Source: Bidens hawaiensis
Taxonomy: Eukaryota; Streptophyta; Magnoliopsida; Asterales; Asteraceae
Assembly (NCBI GenBank): GCA_021521415.1
Contig: JAIQDT010000677.1
Span: forward strand, 434,001-498,000
Reading direction: 5' to 3'
Length of the DNA: 64,000 nt
Shown here: one piece after another, positions 34,356-47,261 of the stretch
Layout: every line of letters begins with the position of its first letter
Numbering within the stretch: position 1 is the first letter of the stretch
Translations under genes and position numbers: made by a program
Notes under the pieces: generated by a model
What the model was told of the DNA's origin: nothing
The model's database searches: none
Seen by the model: the letters and a program-made list of their open reading frames with translations, nothing else

Positions 34356-36794
34356 TATTTTTTTTTAAGCACTAACGCATACACTAGTAATCGATGATAT
34401 TAACGAAACATGGCTATGAAACAATAACACACGTGACACGATAAAATTAAATTATCAAACATTGCAATCAATATTTAATTGTTTATGAAACTACAAAACT
34501 ACATTCGTTTTGTTAAACGTGTCACAATGTGTTGTGCTAACATATTGACCAAATTAAAACGAGAAACCTAAATGTGTTGAAACACATTTTTAAACAGTTA
34601 ATATGTCAAACCATTTATGACCCTAGCCCACTTACCTTAAGTAGCAACCCAAGTTAGTTTGAGTCACATCATATCAAGTTAATGAGTCGTCTCATAGTGA
34701 ATTCTAATCACCAACTCACCATTAGTAAAAAGATGTTTATATTTGAAAAAAATCATGAAATTGTTTTATTGTTAACTCTTGCTCTACTACTAATTGGCTT
34801 ATCCCACCAATCCATTGACAACCTAATATAACTTACCTAATATAACTTTACACGTGTATTTCTGTAAATTAACAGCAATTACAACTATTATAAAGAATGA
34901 AAACAAACTTTTATAAATGTTTTAATATGATATGCGATAATTATGCTTATGCGTATCAATTTTAAAATTTTAATATCACTATAATGATATGTTAACATGT
35001 AGTTTTATTATATTTTGGTAATTGTGATTCTGTATAGTGATTGCTACGAATATAAGTTTGTTAATTTATTTTGAGTTTTATTAGTTTATTTGACTAGTTT
35101 TAAAAAAACACTTAAGTTTTTTATTTAAGTTTAAGTTTATTATTATACATTTGTAACACATATTTTTAGCATGTAAAAGTGGTTTGGAGTGACTTGGACA
35201 TTAGTCAAGCCATGGTATGGATGCAAAATAAATTACTATACTGTGGCCCAAACGTACACCAAAAATCTAAAATCGTGCTATACAAGTTAAAAAGACGACA
35301 ATTTCTTACACCGGTGAAAAATTCATTGGTTCAACGTTAGAAAAGAATATTCACATACTTTTCACTAATATATCATGTCCTCAAGTAAAAAAGATGTATG
35401 TTTAACATAGCACACAAAGTCAACTATAAACGAGTTGATTCTGTGTATTAAAAGTTAAAACATTTCTATATATGTCAACTAACCTGATAAAAACATAGAT
35501 TAACATAAAAGAAAGTTCATCCAACAATCTACGTTTTTTTTTCTCATTTTATTTAATATATCCATTCCATGTGAGTACTTTTAAAATGATTTTTAAACTA
35601 AACTAAATAGTTATTATTTTAGTTTAGATTTTTGTAGAATTTAGCAGTGACAAATTGACCAACCAAGGTACCTTTCTGGGCCAAAATTAGTTGACATATT
35701 ATAGTTCTCAACTTTTGACTTGAAGATGTGACGCAAATGTGGTGTTTTAAATTTTAATAGAATGACACAAGTTTAAAACTAAATTCAAGCAAGATACTAT
35801 GTCTTCCCATTCTATCATCTGGCTTATGTTTTTCATGTAGCATTCAAACCGAATGACGGAGTTGGGTTTAAGGAATTGAGTGACCTAGTGGCTAGTAACA
35901 TATAACGTACGAGTAGAGTTATAGTTCTTAGTATCTCGACATGAATTCTTATCCAGTTTCTTGAATTCGTGTCAAAACATCCTTTTTTCTTTCAAATCTA
36001 CCTTACTGAACATAGTTATCAATGTGTATTTATATTTCATGAGTCAATGTCGAGCTTACATTTACATGTCGAGGTATCTAATTGAATTAGAGATTAGGCT
36101 AACCCATCCAAGTCGATCTAGAGCTTTGCAAGATCGTACTGCTTGTGACTAGCATATGGGTGCCATTATTATTGATGATTGGGAAAATATTTTAGACACA
36201 AACTTACCGAAAACTTGAAACTAACAGCTTAGCATCACGTTAAAGCTACCCAAAACTACTCACTTAACCAATCAATAAGTTAGTGTCGCATCAAAGCTAC
36301 CCAAAACTATCTATTTGTAAGAGGAGTGGTTTACCACTCAACATTTATATTTTAATATTTCTATTAAACTTTATAAATTAATTAAACTAATAACATAATT
36401 TCATTAAATTAAAAAGAAGAGTGCAATATTTAAAGAAAAGGAACAATACTAAAATAAATAAACTAAGAAAATAAAAATCAATGTGAATATAAAATGAAAG
36501 TGCCCACCACAAGCTCGCTTTTATGATCAATGGGAGCTCAGGTCCGAATGGCTTGGAAAGTTATGGCTCGGGTATGGTTGGCTCAAAAACTAATGGTTTG
36601 GGTTTGCTTGACGTGGGTTGAGACGGATCAAGTAAGGTTGGCTCGCGTTCGGATGACTCGGAAAAGGTTGGCTAACAAATGGTTGGGTTGGAATTGGTTC
36701 GTAAGGATGCAACCCAACTCTTGGTCTACATTTGTTTGATGTTTTCTTGATGAACTTGAGATTGTATAGAGAGTATGTTGGGTAGAAATTAGTA
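34356..36794. other. AT-rich intergenic DNA
   Basis: Nothing recognisable as a gene. About 36530-36720 is a degenerate GGTTGGCTCGG-type low-complexity patch that happens to stay open in one frame. Confidence 0.45.
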
Positions 36795-38170
36795 TAACAA
36801 ACCATGATGTAAGTAAAAAGGAAAAACGGAGAAAATAAAATAAGTGAGTTCTATCCCACATTAGTGTTGGAAGAAATGGAATACTTTCACATTGGTACAA
36901 ATAAGAAAGTGAGTTATCGTCTCACATCATTTGATTACAAAACTTGTAAGCTCTTTATAAGAAAGAGAGCTCATATGATAATAATCTTGTATGACAAGAC
37001 ACACCCAGTGGTCCTAGCGGAGGGTGCATAGCACCCGACGAGCATGCGCACGCGCCGGGGCGAAGTGCGGTGGGCGCAATGTGGCACTTTGATGGCGCAC
37101 TTCGCACGCTCGCATCGTATTTTTGTGGAAAATAAAGATTTTTAAATATCCTCCAATCGTGCTACGTGACGGATTTAGATAAGTCTCGTCGCGATGCGCG
37201 ATGACATGTAGTTATCCGGAAACTTCTGCGGATGTCGCGCTACACGATGGGTTCTTAAATAACCCATCACGATACGCGATGTGGAGGTTACATTGACATG
37301 ACATGTTGCATGCCACGTGGCGTAGTTAAAGCTGACTAGACAACCCTATGGCCTAGTTGCGCGATGCGATGGCCTTATTATAGGTCCTTCACGATGCGCA
37401 ACCTTGAAATGGGATGAAATCAACCTTCACTTCCTCATCCAAAATCACATATCTTTCTTACATTTTCTGTTATATTAAGAGTATTGGTATAATAACCCGA
37501 GTAGTCGTAACGAAACACTCTCCGATCGAAATAAGCTTTTATAAACGAATCCAAAATATCTGTCTGAACAAGGTAAGACATTGTGTCATCGTATAAAGTT
37601 TCTAATCTCGTGATTATCATTATGTTTATCGGATTATAATAACCTAGAGATACTATATTGTATTTAACCTAGATGCTTAATACCAGAAAAACTCTTTATT
37701 TGTAAACTTGAAAGATGAGATATTCGAGTTATTGTACAACTCACAATTATGTGAGACAACTATTTTTTAATAATGTCATAATGATTTTTAAACTTATTAA
37801 ACTCAGGACAGATAGTCCAAATGCTTTCAAAGATATTTTCAAAATATTTTAATTATGTTACAGTGATTAAGTCTATGTAGACTTACATGATGGTTACTAC
37901 TGGTATTGTGAGGTTTTGTATAAAAGGCTTGCCTAATGGGTTATTACACGTTACGTATTTGACTAGTGTTAGCCAATAAGTTATATGACCACAGTCACGA
38001 ATATCATCGAGTGACAAGTACAAATGAATGTTGTAATTGTAAATGTGTCATTTACAAATGAATGTTCTCATAAGTATTTCATGTTGATCAAATATTTTTA
38101 AACATGTTTCAGGTGACTTGTTAGAGACACATGAATGATGCCTGCGGACCTTCAACTTAAATAAGTGGCT
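36795..38170 (+). mobile_element. LTR retrotransposon remnant (second copy)
   Basis: From a TCCCACATTAG start through CTCTTTATAAGAAAGAGAGC to the phrase GGTCCTAGCGGAGGGTGC, it follows the same order as the reverse-complemented 900-660 region. Beyond 37130 several CGCGATGCGCGATG-like words lie where the first copy has CGCG palindromes. The right limit is uncertain. No coding domain or target duplication was found. Confidence 0.4.
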
Positions 38171-38627
38171 TGTCACCATAATAAAGAAATGTGTTGTGTA
38201 AATTTAGGGTTTATCCATATAAAACTTGTGTTTGTATAAAAATGAGTTTTATTCATAGTTTATGAAATACGAATCATGGTGTTTTTATAACTATGATAAT
38301 TTCCTACCTACGATCCTGATGAAATTTCCGATGCTATATATTTTAATAATAAACACCGATATCACCGCTCGATGTTCACAGCTCTCCTCCTGTGGTGTAG
38401 GGTATGGGCTGTGAAAGACATAAAGGGGAATGTGGTTAAAATGGTTATTGGTTTTATGTATTGATATTAAAAAAAACTTATTCATTTTCTAAAGTCCAAC
38501 GCTCATATAACCGTTGTTCACTTACCCACAATGAGTTCACAAGCCTGCCCAACCCTACTTGATATGTTACTTGACCAACGGGCTCTTTCCCTTTCTTACT
38601 CGATTATTCGGGCGGGGTACTAGTAGG

Positions 38628-41577
38628 TAGGGATGAGATCGGGATCCTACCGGTACTGACCGGTCCCGGTCCCGAAAATCACGAATTCTTGGTACTGGTA
38701 CCGGTATCGAAATATTCGGTTCGGTATCGGGACGGGATGTCACACCCCGACCAAAGGCGGCGGAACATGTCGGGGTGCAACGGATTGCCCAAAAACACAA
38801 GACACTATTTAAAGTGACAATATTTAGTCAGCTCATTTATTTTATAAATCAATAATCAACACATCTCGTTCACACAAACAAATTGAATACAAGTAACATT
38901 TATATTGTTCGTTTTACTAATACCCTAATGATCTTGGTAACGTTTTTCATCAAGTCCTCGAGTCAACAAAAGTCAAACCTGTAACATTTCATAAAATAAA
39001 GTTTGTCAACACAAAGGTTGGTGAGCAATTCATAAGTTTGAGCATATAAGTATGTAATAATAAAAAGCCACAAAACTTGTATACGAAACGATAAATAAAA
39101 GCAACAATATGGATAATATGAGATCGCTAACACATTAGCGACACCTGCAATAAGAGAATACCAGATGGTTCAGGATTTTTATATGAGGTCGTTAATAAGA
39201 ATACATTAACGGAACCGTCTATAAATAGATTCGGATTTCATGAGGTCGTTAATAAGAATACATTAACGGCACCGTGCTATAAGAGAATACCAGATAGTTC
39301 ACGAATTTATGAATCAACCTTCCAAAAGTGGTAAACACATAAGCATGTAAGCATAGAACACCAAATCGAGCAATTATTTAAGTAAAGTATACAATCACGT
39401 TTGTGGGTTTAAGATTTAAGTAAATAAAGCATTTAGTTTGATAAGTATGAAACGTCACCCCGAAACGAAAGATGGAAAAAGGGGTATGAAAGTACTCACC
39501 TCGATTGACGAATTGAAAACTAATAAATAATCGACATATAGAACGCTTATGAACGAAACGAACGAATCCAACTTGAAAGATAATTAAAAACGAATAAATA
39601 AAATATTAATGATCTTGAACTTTTAGTTGAAACTACATTTGAAATATTGAACGAGAAAGTTCGATTGTTAATCGGATTACTGGTTAATTTGCTAACGATT
39701 AGGGACTCATACTTAATCGATAATTAATATGAAAATAATATTATTTTATTTTAGCTTTTAAATAACTAAACCAATATTAAATAGAAACAAGACGGGTTTT
39801 AAATCAAGGGTTCGGTCTTTATAAAAATAAATTGATAATAAAGCTTATAATAATATTATTAATGATAAAGATAGTAAGGATAATAATGACTTTATAAATA
39901 TGTTTTATATGTATATATATATATATATACATATATGGATATATATGATGATAATAATAACAATAACTATTTTTAATAATACTAATATAGTATAATAATT
40001 ATAACAATAATTATTATTAATAATACTAATAATAATAGTTAAAGAATAAAAATCTTGGTATTAATTTAAAGTGTTGTTGATAAAGATAATAACAATAATA
40101 AATAATATTAATAGTATTAATGATACCACCCTCGATGTTGGTTCGATTTCTAACCGAGTTCACAAAATAAATATAACAATATTATTGTTAATAATTAATG
40201 ATAAAATATAATTTTTATAAATAATAACAATATGATCTTTATTAATAATAATAACAACTTTAATATTTATATGATAATGATACTAATAATAATATTAATA
40301 ATGAATACATATAACAGTAAGTTTAACATAATAATACTAATAATAATTTTTATGTAATAATATTAGCACTAATAGTAACCGAAATTTGTTAAGTATGAAA
40401 ATAATACCAAAACCGGTTTAGGATGAGACCCGAACCCGAGACCTCTAGTTTAATAACTAACGTACAAACCAAACGAACCAAGTTAAAAATTGTTATTTAA
40501 ACCTATAAAGAATTAACATATCCAATACTAGGATGTTCATCTTTTACCCAATTCAAAACAACTCCATACCCCTCCAACTCGTTTCCAAGAATATAACCGA
40601 AAAAAATAAAACCGAATATTGACAATTTTGATCTAACAATTTATATGCGAAAACCGACAGCACCAACGCCCAAAATTAATTTACCTATTAACTGTCCATA
40701 TGGTCGTGGCTCTACACCGAAAAGAAACCGAGCCGAGACCGCCGGAGATCGTTGACAGCAACCGGAGGGAGAGAGAGAGAGAGAGAGAGCCGTAGAGAGC
40801 AGATATATATATATATATAGGGAGAGAGACGGAGAGAGATAGAGAGTACAGAGGGAGAGAGGGCTGTGACGGAGAGAGCAGAGAGAGTGCGGCGAGAGAG
40901 AAAGAGAACGGTGCACGGCGGCCGGCTTTCTGGTCGCCGAAAAAATGATCTGAGGGAGGGAAAGGATGGGGGTTTTGGGTACGGGGTTACTGGAGAACGA
41001 GAAGGGGAAAGGGGGAGTGGCTGGAGGTGGTGAGTGGTCTTGTCGGAAAATCGGGCTCGCCAGAGCCGATTCCGGTCGCCGGAAAAATGGGAGAAAGAGA
41101 TGGAGGCTGGTGGTTTATGTTTAGGGTTAGGGTTAGGTATTTTTTTATTTATATATATATATATATTACATATTTTCAAAACAACCCCCTCAAGTTTCAA
41201 TCAAAGTTTAAAATGAGTTTAAAGTTTTCCAAATCTTATAACGAGTTTACGAAAATCATTTTAAACCCCTTATGTTTTTCTTAACAACAATATATTATGA
41301 CAAACATTGATTTATTTAAGATTGAGGTCTATAATAATATTATATAATAATTAAATAAGGTTCTAAGGATGTTGAGTCGGTTTTACAAAATAAAAGTTTT
41401 CAAAACGAATACAACTCGAGACTCAAATTTGACAAATGTCACACGGGACCGGGACGGTACCGGTATTGAAGGTAAACATTCGAAAAATACTGGTCCCGAT
41501 ACTGTACCGGTACCGAAACTCAAAACTTTGGTACCAATGTTCGGTACCGGTGCCAGTACCGATTTTGCTCATACCTA
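38628..41577. mobile_element. hAT-type MITE, split by a solo LTR
   Basis: An 8-bp target duplication, CTAGTAGG (38620-38627 and 41578-41585), flanks TAGGGATGAG and CTCATACCTA ends, as expected for hAT elements. The MITE's own sequence is only about 240 bp of GGTACCGGTA-like motifs (38628-38737 and 41444-41577). A 2.7-kb insertion separates the two halves. Confidence 0.85.
38738..41443. mobile_element. Solo LTR, 2.7 kb, nested in the hAT MITE
   Basis: Starts TGTCACACCCCGACC and ends ATGTCACA (TG...CA), with a 5-bp target duplication CGGGA (38733-38737 and 41444-41448). No internal gag/pol, primer site or second LTR is present, so it is read as an LTR left by recombination. TGTCACACC-starting LTRs are familiar in plant Ty3/gypsy chromoviruses, but the lineage is an inference. 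It holds AT-rich arrays (39700-40400), a GA run (~40768-40788) and a TATATA run (~40803-40818). Confidence 0.75.
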
Positions 41578-41585
41578 CTAGTAGG

Positions 41586-42576
41586 CTTCGAAACAACCCT
41601 GGTCAACCTAACTAATAATGTCGTAAAACATTAAAATATTAGGGTATGTTTAATATGAGGTAATGAAATAAACGGGTAAATGAAATGGACAAGGAAATGT
41701 AATGGATCATTACCATTCATTACCACGTTTAGTTACCCTTTAAGAATTAAATATATTATATATCATTACATTGTGTTCTTTAGTATATAGCAAAAGACGA
41801 AAGAAAGTAACAAAATGCATAAAAAATAACAAAAATGCTCATTCTTTAAAATAATTTTGTTTTACCAATTTTCACAACATTATCCATTTAATATATATAA
41901 TAAATTAAACATGTTTTGTTATTTATACAAACAAATATCAGTAGATCCAATATAGAATGATATAATAAATCACGGTGGAATCAAAAGAATTTTTTTTAAC
42001 ATGTTTTCTATTGCTACGTTTTGTTATAGAATTATGAAATTATTGTTTAAAGAAATGAGACTTAACTTTTAACTTGAAAATAAGGTATGGAATTGAAAAA
42101 AAAAGACACAAGGTGGATGGGAGGAACGGAAATAGCTATTTTTAACTTGAAAATAAGGTATCAATATCATCTCCCACTATCAGAGAAAAGGTTTAATTTC
42201 CCAATCATCCACCATTGCCATACAACACTACACTACACTACACTACACTACACTACACTACCTAAGCACAATTTCTTTTACTTATCTGTATTCTTCTATA
42301 CTTTCAATTCGGTAAGTACGTATAATATTAATCCCTAAAATTGTCCATATATTTCTTATTGTTTCATTCGAGGCTGAATGAATTGTTCAGTTTAGGTCTT
42401 TTAGGTTTTGTATGCTTAATTTTATCTATGTTCGTCTTTACAATTATTATTATTTCAGCCTTATTATGGATGTGTGACAGACTGATTGATCATTTTGATG
42501 TGTTTTATTCTTGGTTTAGCTGTTGATTTCACTCTCACTTACATAAAGATCCAAAAGAAGACACAATCTAATAACA
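41586..42576. other. Upstream region of the CPS small-subunit gene
   Basis: AT-rich. A pentanucleotide array of about seven CACTA units lies at 42226-42260, near the likely leader of the gene. A possible GT donor (GTAAGTACG) at 42312 suggests an intron in the 5' UTR, with the acceptor uncertain. Confidence 0.4.
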
Positions 42577-45290
42577 ATGGCAGCAGCCAATGAAATGCAC
42601 TATCCGCCACTAATCGCCCTTTACTTTCGAGTCCGGTTACTTTAAAATTACCACAGCTTAGATCATTTACTGTGAAATGCTCCACTGGTTCTGCCTCCAC
42701 GGCTGCTGCAGTTTCTGGTAATCTTTCTATATATACAATTTATGTTTATTAAAGATCAAGTTTCGGTTAATGTTTCTTATTCTAAACATGATAATACGTA
42801 GCTCCTTGGAAGATTGCGGATGCTAGGCTCGTGCTTGAAGATGGATCCGTTTGGAGAGCCAAATCATTAGGTGCTTCCGGGACTCAAGTTGGTGAAGTTG
42901 TATTTAATACTTCATTAACAGGGTGAGATAAAGTTACACTTTTCAACATTATTGAGATCAATTATATATGTACGGTTTCCGTGTCTACAGGTATCAAGAA
43001 ATCCTTACAGACCCAAGTTATGCTGGCCAGTTTGTCTTGATGACAAATCCACACATTGGCAATACAGGGGTTAATATAGGTAATCAAGACATTAATATGT
43101 GTACTTGGTATGATAAAGTATCAAAGTTCTTGTAATTATTGATATAAATATATGTGTGCAGATGATGAAGAATCAATAAAGTGCTTTTTGGCTGGTTTGA
43201 TAATCAGAAGCTTGAGTATCAGGTATGCAGCAGTATACTACATTGCTTCATGGTTTTGTTTAGTTACTTTGAAAGTCAACTCATTTTGACTTTGGTTGTT
43301 GAAATGTTTTCTTCAGTACTTCAAACTATAGATGCACGGAATCACTTTCTGACTATTTGTCGAAAAGGAACATCATGGGAATATGTATGTGACTATGTTC
43401 TCATCTCATATTTGATAAGATTATAAATTATGGTTAATTTGCTGTTTGTTGTGGAACAGATGATGTTGACACGCGTGCAATTACGCGTCGGTTACGTGAA
43501 GATGGAAGCTTGATTGGTGTTTTGAGTACAGAAGAGTCCAAAACCGATGAGCAGCTTTTGGAGATGTCCCGCACGTGGGATATTGTTGGTAATTATGGCC
43601 TTCAGGACTGTAAATAAACCGAATGTTTAATGAATTGTTTGTGAGCTGTTTTACAAGAAGTTCGTTTATTTAATAACTGAACGAACGGGAACAGCATTGT
43701 TTGTCATTTAATAACTGAATGAACGCATGTCTCGTATGTTCATTTACGTTCGTTTATATGTTTAACTTAGTTTTTTAGGTCCATTACATTTTAGTCTAGT
43801 TTTTTGAAATTAAAATGATCACAGATATTACAACTTAGTCTAATATTATTATTCTTTTAGGTCTGGTGCTCATATTTACTTTTAATTGGTTTTCGTTCAC
43901 TTATATTTATTCATCTATGTTCAGTTACGTTCATGAATCGTTCATTTATGCCATTAAGAAACGAACAGGAACACATTCATTTTCTTGACAAACAAACATG
44001 AACAAGCAACCGCTGTTCGTTTTTAGCTGTTTGTGTTCGGTCGTATTTTATATTAACTCATCAAAGTTAAGCAAATGGATTTAATTTCATATTTTTTGCA
44101 GGTGTGGATTTAATCTCTAGTGTCTCCTGCAAGAAACCTTATGAATGGGTTGAAAAAACCGGTTTTGAATGGTATTTTAACTCCAGCCGAAGTCGCAATG
44201 AAACTTTCCATGTTAGTGTTTTATATGAAACTCGCTAAGGATTTACGACCAGGACCGTTATAGTTTAACTTGTTTAATCATGTTTTGTGTTTGAATGAAG
44301 GTGGTGGCATATGATTTTGGTATCAAGCACAACATATTGAGACGGTTAGCATCTTATGGCTGTAAAATTACCGTTGTACCCTCAACATGGCCTGCAACCG
44401 AGACTCTTAAAATGAACCCAGATGGAGTTCTTTTCAGCAACGGGCCAGGCGACCCATCTGCAGTTCCTTATGCAGTTGAAACCGTCAAAGAAATTATTGG
44501 CAAGGTTCCTATTTTTGGCATTTGCATGGGTCATCAGTTGCTTGGTCAGGCGTTATGTGGAAAAACATATAAAATGAAGTTCGGTCATCATGGCGGAAAT
44601 CATCCCGTTCGAAATATTAGGAACGGAAGTGTTGAGATCAGCGCACAGGTACTTAATAATAATAACTTAAGTAAGTTACGTTTCTGGTCTGTGGTTTGAT
44701 TAGTGTCAGTCCAAAAATGGAATCTTTTGACATATGATCGCCTGAGGTTTTAAATCTGATCATGTGCCCTCACATGAAAACTAAAATTTCTTTAAGCTTC
44801 ACGGCACATGATCAGATTTAACAGAAAAATAGATGGGGTTATAGAGTTTAAACCTCGGGTCATATGTATAAAGACATCTTTTTGGACTGAAAGGGTTAAA
44901 CTATAGGGACCAAAAGCATAATTTACTCTTATAACTTTATTTGTATCATTCGGGTTAATTTCAGTTACTTTGATAAAAAAAAACTTATGTTGCAGACTCA
45001 TAATTATGCGGTTGACCCGAAGTCACTACCGAGTGGTGTGGAAGTGACACATGTGAATCTTAATGATGGAAGCTGTGCGGGTCTCGCATTCCCACAACAA
45101 AAACTCATGTCTCTTCAGTACCACCCAGAAGCATCTCCCGGACCTCATGATTCAGACCTTGGTGCATGTTAATCCTTTACTTTGTTTATAATTCTAATAA
45201 GTGTGTATATACCACCTAACATATTTCATATAATGTGCAGTATTTGGTCAGTTTGTGGAGCTAATGAGAAGAGAAAAGCAAAGCTCATGA
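42577..45290 (+). CDS. CARA: Carbamoyl-phosphate synthetase small (glutaminase) subunit
   Basis: Plastid enzyme that releases ammonia from glutamine for carbamoyl phosphate, feeding arginine and pyrimidine synthesis. Ten exons: 42577-42717, 42802-42922, 42991-43079, 43162-43222, 43317-43384, 43460-43588, 44102-44211, 44301-44648, 44996-45161 and 45241-45290. The N-terminal CPSase domain includes [29 protein letters not shown] and [19 protein letters not shown]. The class I amidotransferase domain has [13 protein letters not shown], the nucleophile Cys in [13 protein letters not shown], and the His/Glu pair in [13 protein letters not shown]. From exon 2 on, all phases fit. In exon 1 the ATG at 42577 is in a different frame from the transit peptide ([20 protein letters not shown]) and stops at 42643. 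So either a one-base lesion, an error or an unseen upstream start exists. Confidence 0.9.
43604..44048. mobile_element. GTTCGTTTA-rich repeat element, copy D
   Basis: Occupies most of intron 6 of the CPS gene. Begins GGACTGTAAATAAACCGAATG, with repeated TTCGTTTA/TTCATTTA words. The right end (TTCGGTCGTATTTT) is degraded. Same family as copies A-C. Confidence 0.55.
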
Positions 45291-45908
45291 GTGTTCGATG
45301 CAAATCTTGATAAACGAGCCTGACTTGAAATGGGTTTTGAGAATGTTGTGTTCTTTTCGAGACACTTTATGTGTAACTTATCTCCCAAGAACTATTGCTT
45401 ATATATTTAGAGACCTATTTTGAGACTTATCGTCAAGGATGACTCAAGTATGGTACGATCAAACCAAACCCAACATGAATGTTAAATGATCTTGATATAT
45501 TATTAATCGTTAATTCATGGAGGATTCTCACATTGCAACTACGTGAATGCTTGCTCGTTCTATCGGCTATCAGCTTCGTGTGCCATCGATGAACCCTACT
45601 TTGTTGTTGGCAGATAGGGAGTCCATATCTTAATCTCGGTTGATGTAGTTCTTGTTTGTGATAACATCACTAACATTCATCTGCCTCGGATAATCAGAGA
45701 CATGAATGTAGTAGATTGATCAAATGGGATTGGAAGCATTCCCATCGCTCTTGGTTCTGTGTGTTCTCTTTTGGCTGGATATGGTGACGTTGAAGGATTG
45801 GGGTTAGGCCGTAGGGGTTCTAAGCTACTCTGGTTCAATATTGATACGCTCATTTCCTTGAGCCCTATGCCCCCGTTGCCATGCACTCCAACCGATATCT
45901 CCAACTTA
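45291..45908. other. 3' flank of the CPS gene
   Basis: The likely 3' UTR is followed by less AT-rich DNA (45530-45900) with short open frames on both strands. No family was recognised. Confidence 0.45.
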
Positions 45909-46128
45909 GAGCATGTTTGGGATTGAGTTTAAAAAATGCTTATTGGCTTATTAGTGTTTTCAAAAAGCAAATAAGTTAAAATGTGTTTGGCAATCAAAAA
46001 AATCTTTCTTAATTTAGCTTCTTGGTAGGGTTAAAAAATAGTTTTCCAAAAGGCTAAAATCCTGACTTTTCAAAATAGCTTTTCGAAAAGCCAATAAACA
46101 TTTTTCAAACTCAATCCCAAACATGCAG
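45909..46128. mobile_element. Tourist-like (PIF/Harbinger) MITE
   Basis: About 220 bp with TTA on both sides (45906-45908 and 46129-46131). The inverted ends, GCATGTTTGGGATTGAGTTT and its complement, continue inward with AATGCTTATTGGCTT-like sequence. TTA duplication and a GTTTGG terminus fit Tourist elements. Confidence 0.75.
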
Positions 46129-46634
46129 TTAACGAGGATTACTCCAATTGTTCCTTTGTTTTCTTAAGTAGTGGGATATAGGTTTACATGTTTCTATTGT
46201 TTATATTTTGGTTGGTATCTTTTGCTTGTAAGCCTTTAAAAATGGCATTATGTTATGTTTTGAAATCTACATCAACATATTCTAATAAAGTAAAATAACT
46301 GATGACACGTGTCGCTTTATGGTTAATTCTCACAATTTTTTCCCATGAAAACTAATACAATATATGTCAGTATATGTCATAAATCAATAATTATTTACTT
46401 TTCTTTACACACTATTTATATCATATATATAACATGATTAAATTATTCATTTTGTTTTAAACTCTATTTATATCTTAACGAAATATTTAAAAGCTCTCTG
46501 GTTTTTCTACATTATCTCAAGCCACCGGATTGCTTTATTTGTAAATGAAAGCTTCTTATGAATTTGACCCGAATTCACGGGTATAGGTCTCACCAGACCC
46601 ATATAGCCCTTAATGGGTTATAACATCTCATTAA

Positions 46635-46724
46635 ATTAAAAATTAATCTCATCAAATATTTGATATGAAAATCATATAAATTAAAAATTAATCTCATCAA
46701 ATATTTGATATGAAAATCATATAA
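46635..46724. repeat. 45-bp tandem duplication
   Basis: Two adjacent copies of a 45-bp unit beginning ATTAAAAATTAATCTCATC, apparently identical. Confidence 0.9.
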
Positions 46725-46904
46725 AATATACAATAAATAAAATTATATTCCAAAAAAGTAGATAAATACTACTAGAAACGAATAATGTAAAACAATCCCC
46801 GTAACACAGTGGATAAAAAACTAGTTATGAATAATAAAAAATATGAATTGAGTCTTGATGCTCTTTAATTATTCCATTCTATTAATTTCAATCTGATTGA
46901 TACA

Positions 46905-47025
46905 TATCACATATAAGTTTTGATATGCATGTCATTCAATAAAAAGGATAAAGTTTTGACATACCAAATTAAGAAACTTTATCCTTTTTATTGAATGACA
47001 TGCATATCAAAACTTATATGTGATA
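46905..47025. repeat. Perfect 52-bp inverted repeat (hairpin)
   Basis: Arm 46905-46956 is the reverse complement of 46974-47025, leaving a 17-base loop. It lies 237 bp before the start of the thaumatin-like pseudogene. It could be a MITE remnant or a young small-RNA hairpin. No target duplication was identified. Confidence 0.85.
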
Positions 47026-47261
47026 AAATCTATACATAGACAGAGATCAAACTAAATTAAGAAAGCGGATATTTAGGCTACTAAGAATCAGGTTAATGAT
47101 TATAATGATACGTAGGAATGATATAATTAATGAAAATAATAATATTGATGCTATATATTATATCCTTCTCTATAAATTGTCACAAATCTAACTTGAAACC
47201 CCATTATCTCTAAATAACTCACACAATCTTTACGTCATCGTCTTCTTTCTTTCTTTCTCCA

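Noticed and set aside
36530..36739. 69-codon open frame rich in Val/Trp/Arg
   Set aside because: Produced by a degenerate GGTTGGCTCGG-type low-complexity repeat.
41120..41137. TTTAGGGTTAGGGTTAGG, telomere-like
   Set aside because: Only about two and a half units, inside a solo LTR; too short to call an interstitial telomere.
40641..41200. Ser/Leu-rich open frames on the minus strand
   Set aside because: They read GA/CT microsatellites within the solo LTR.
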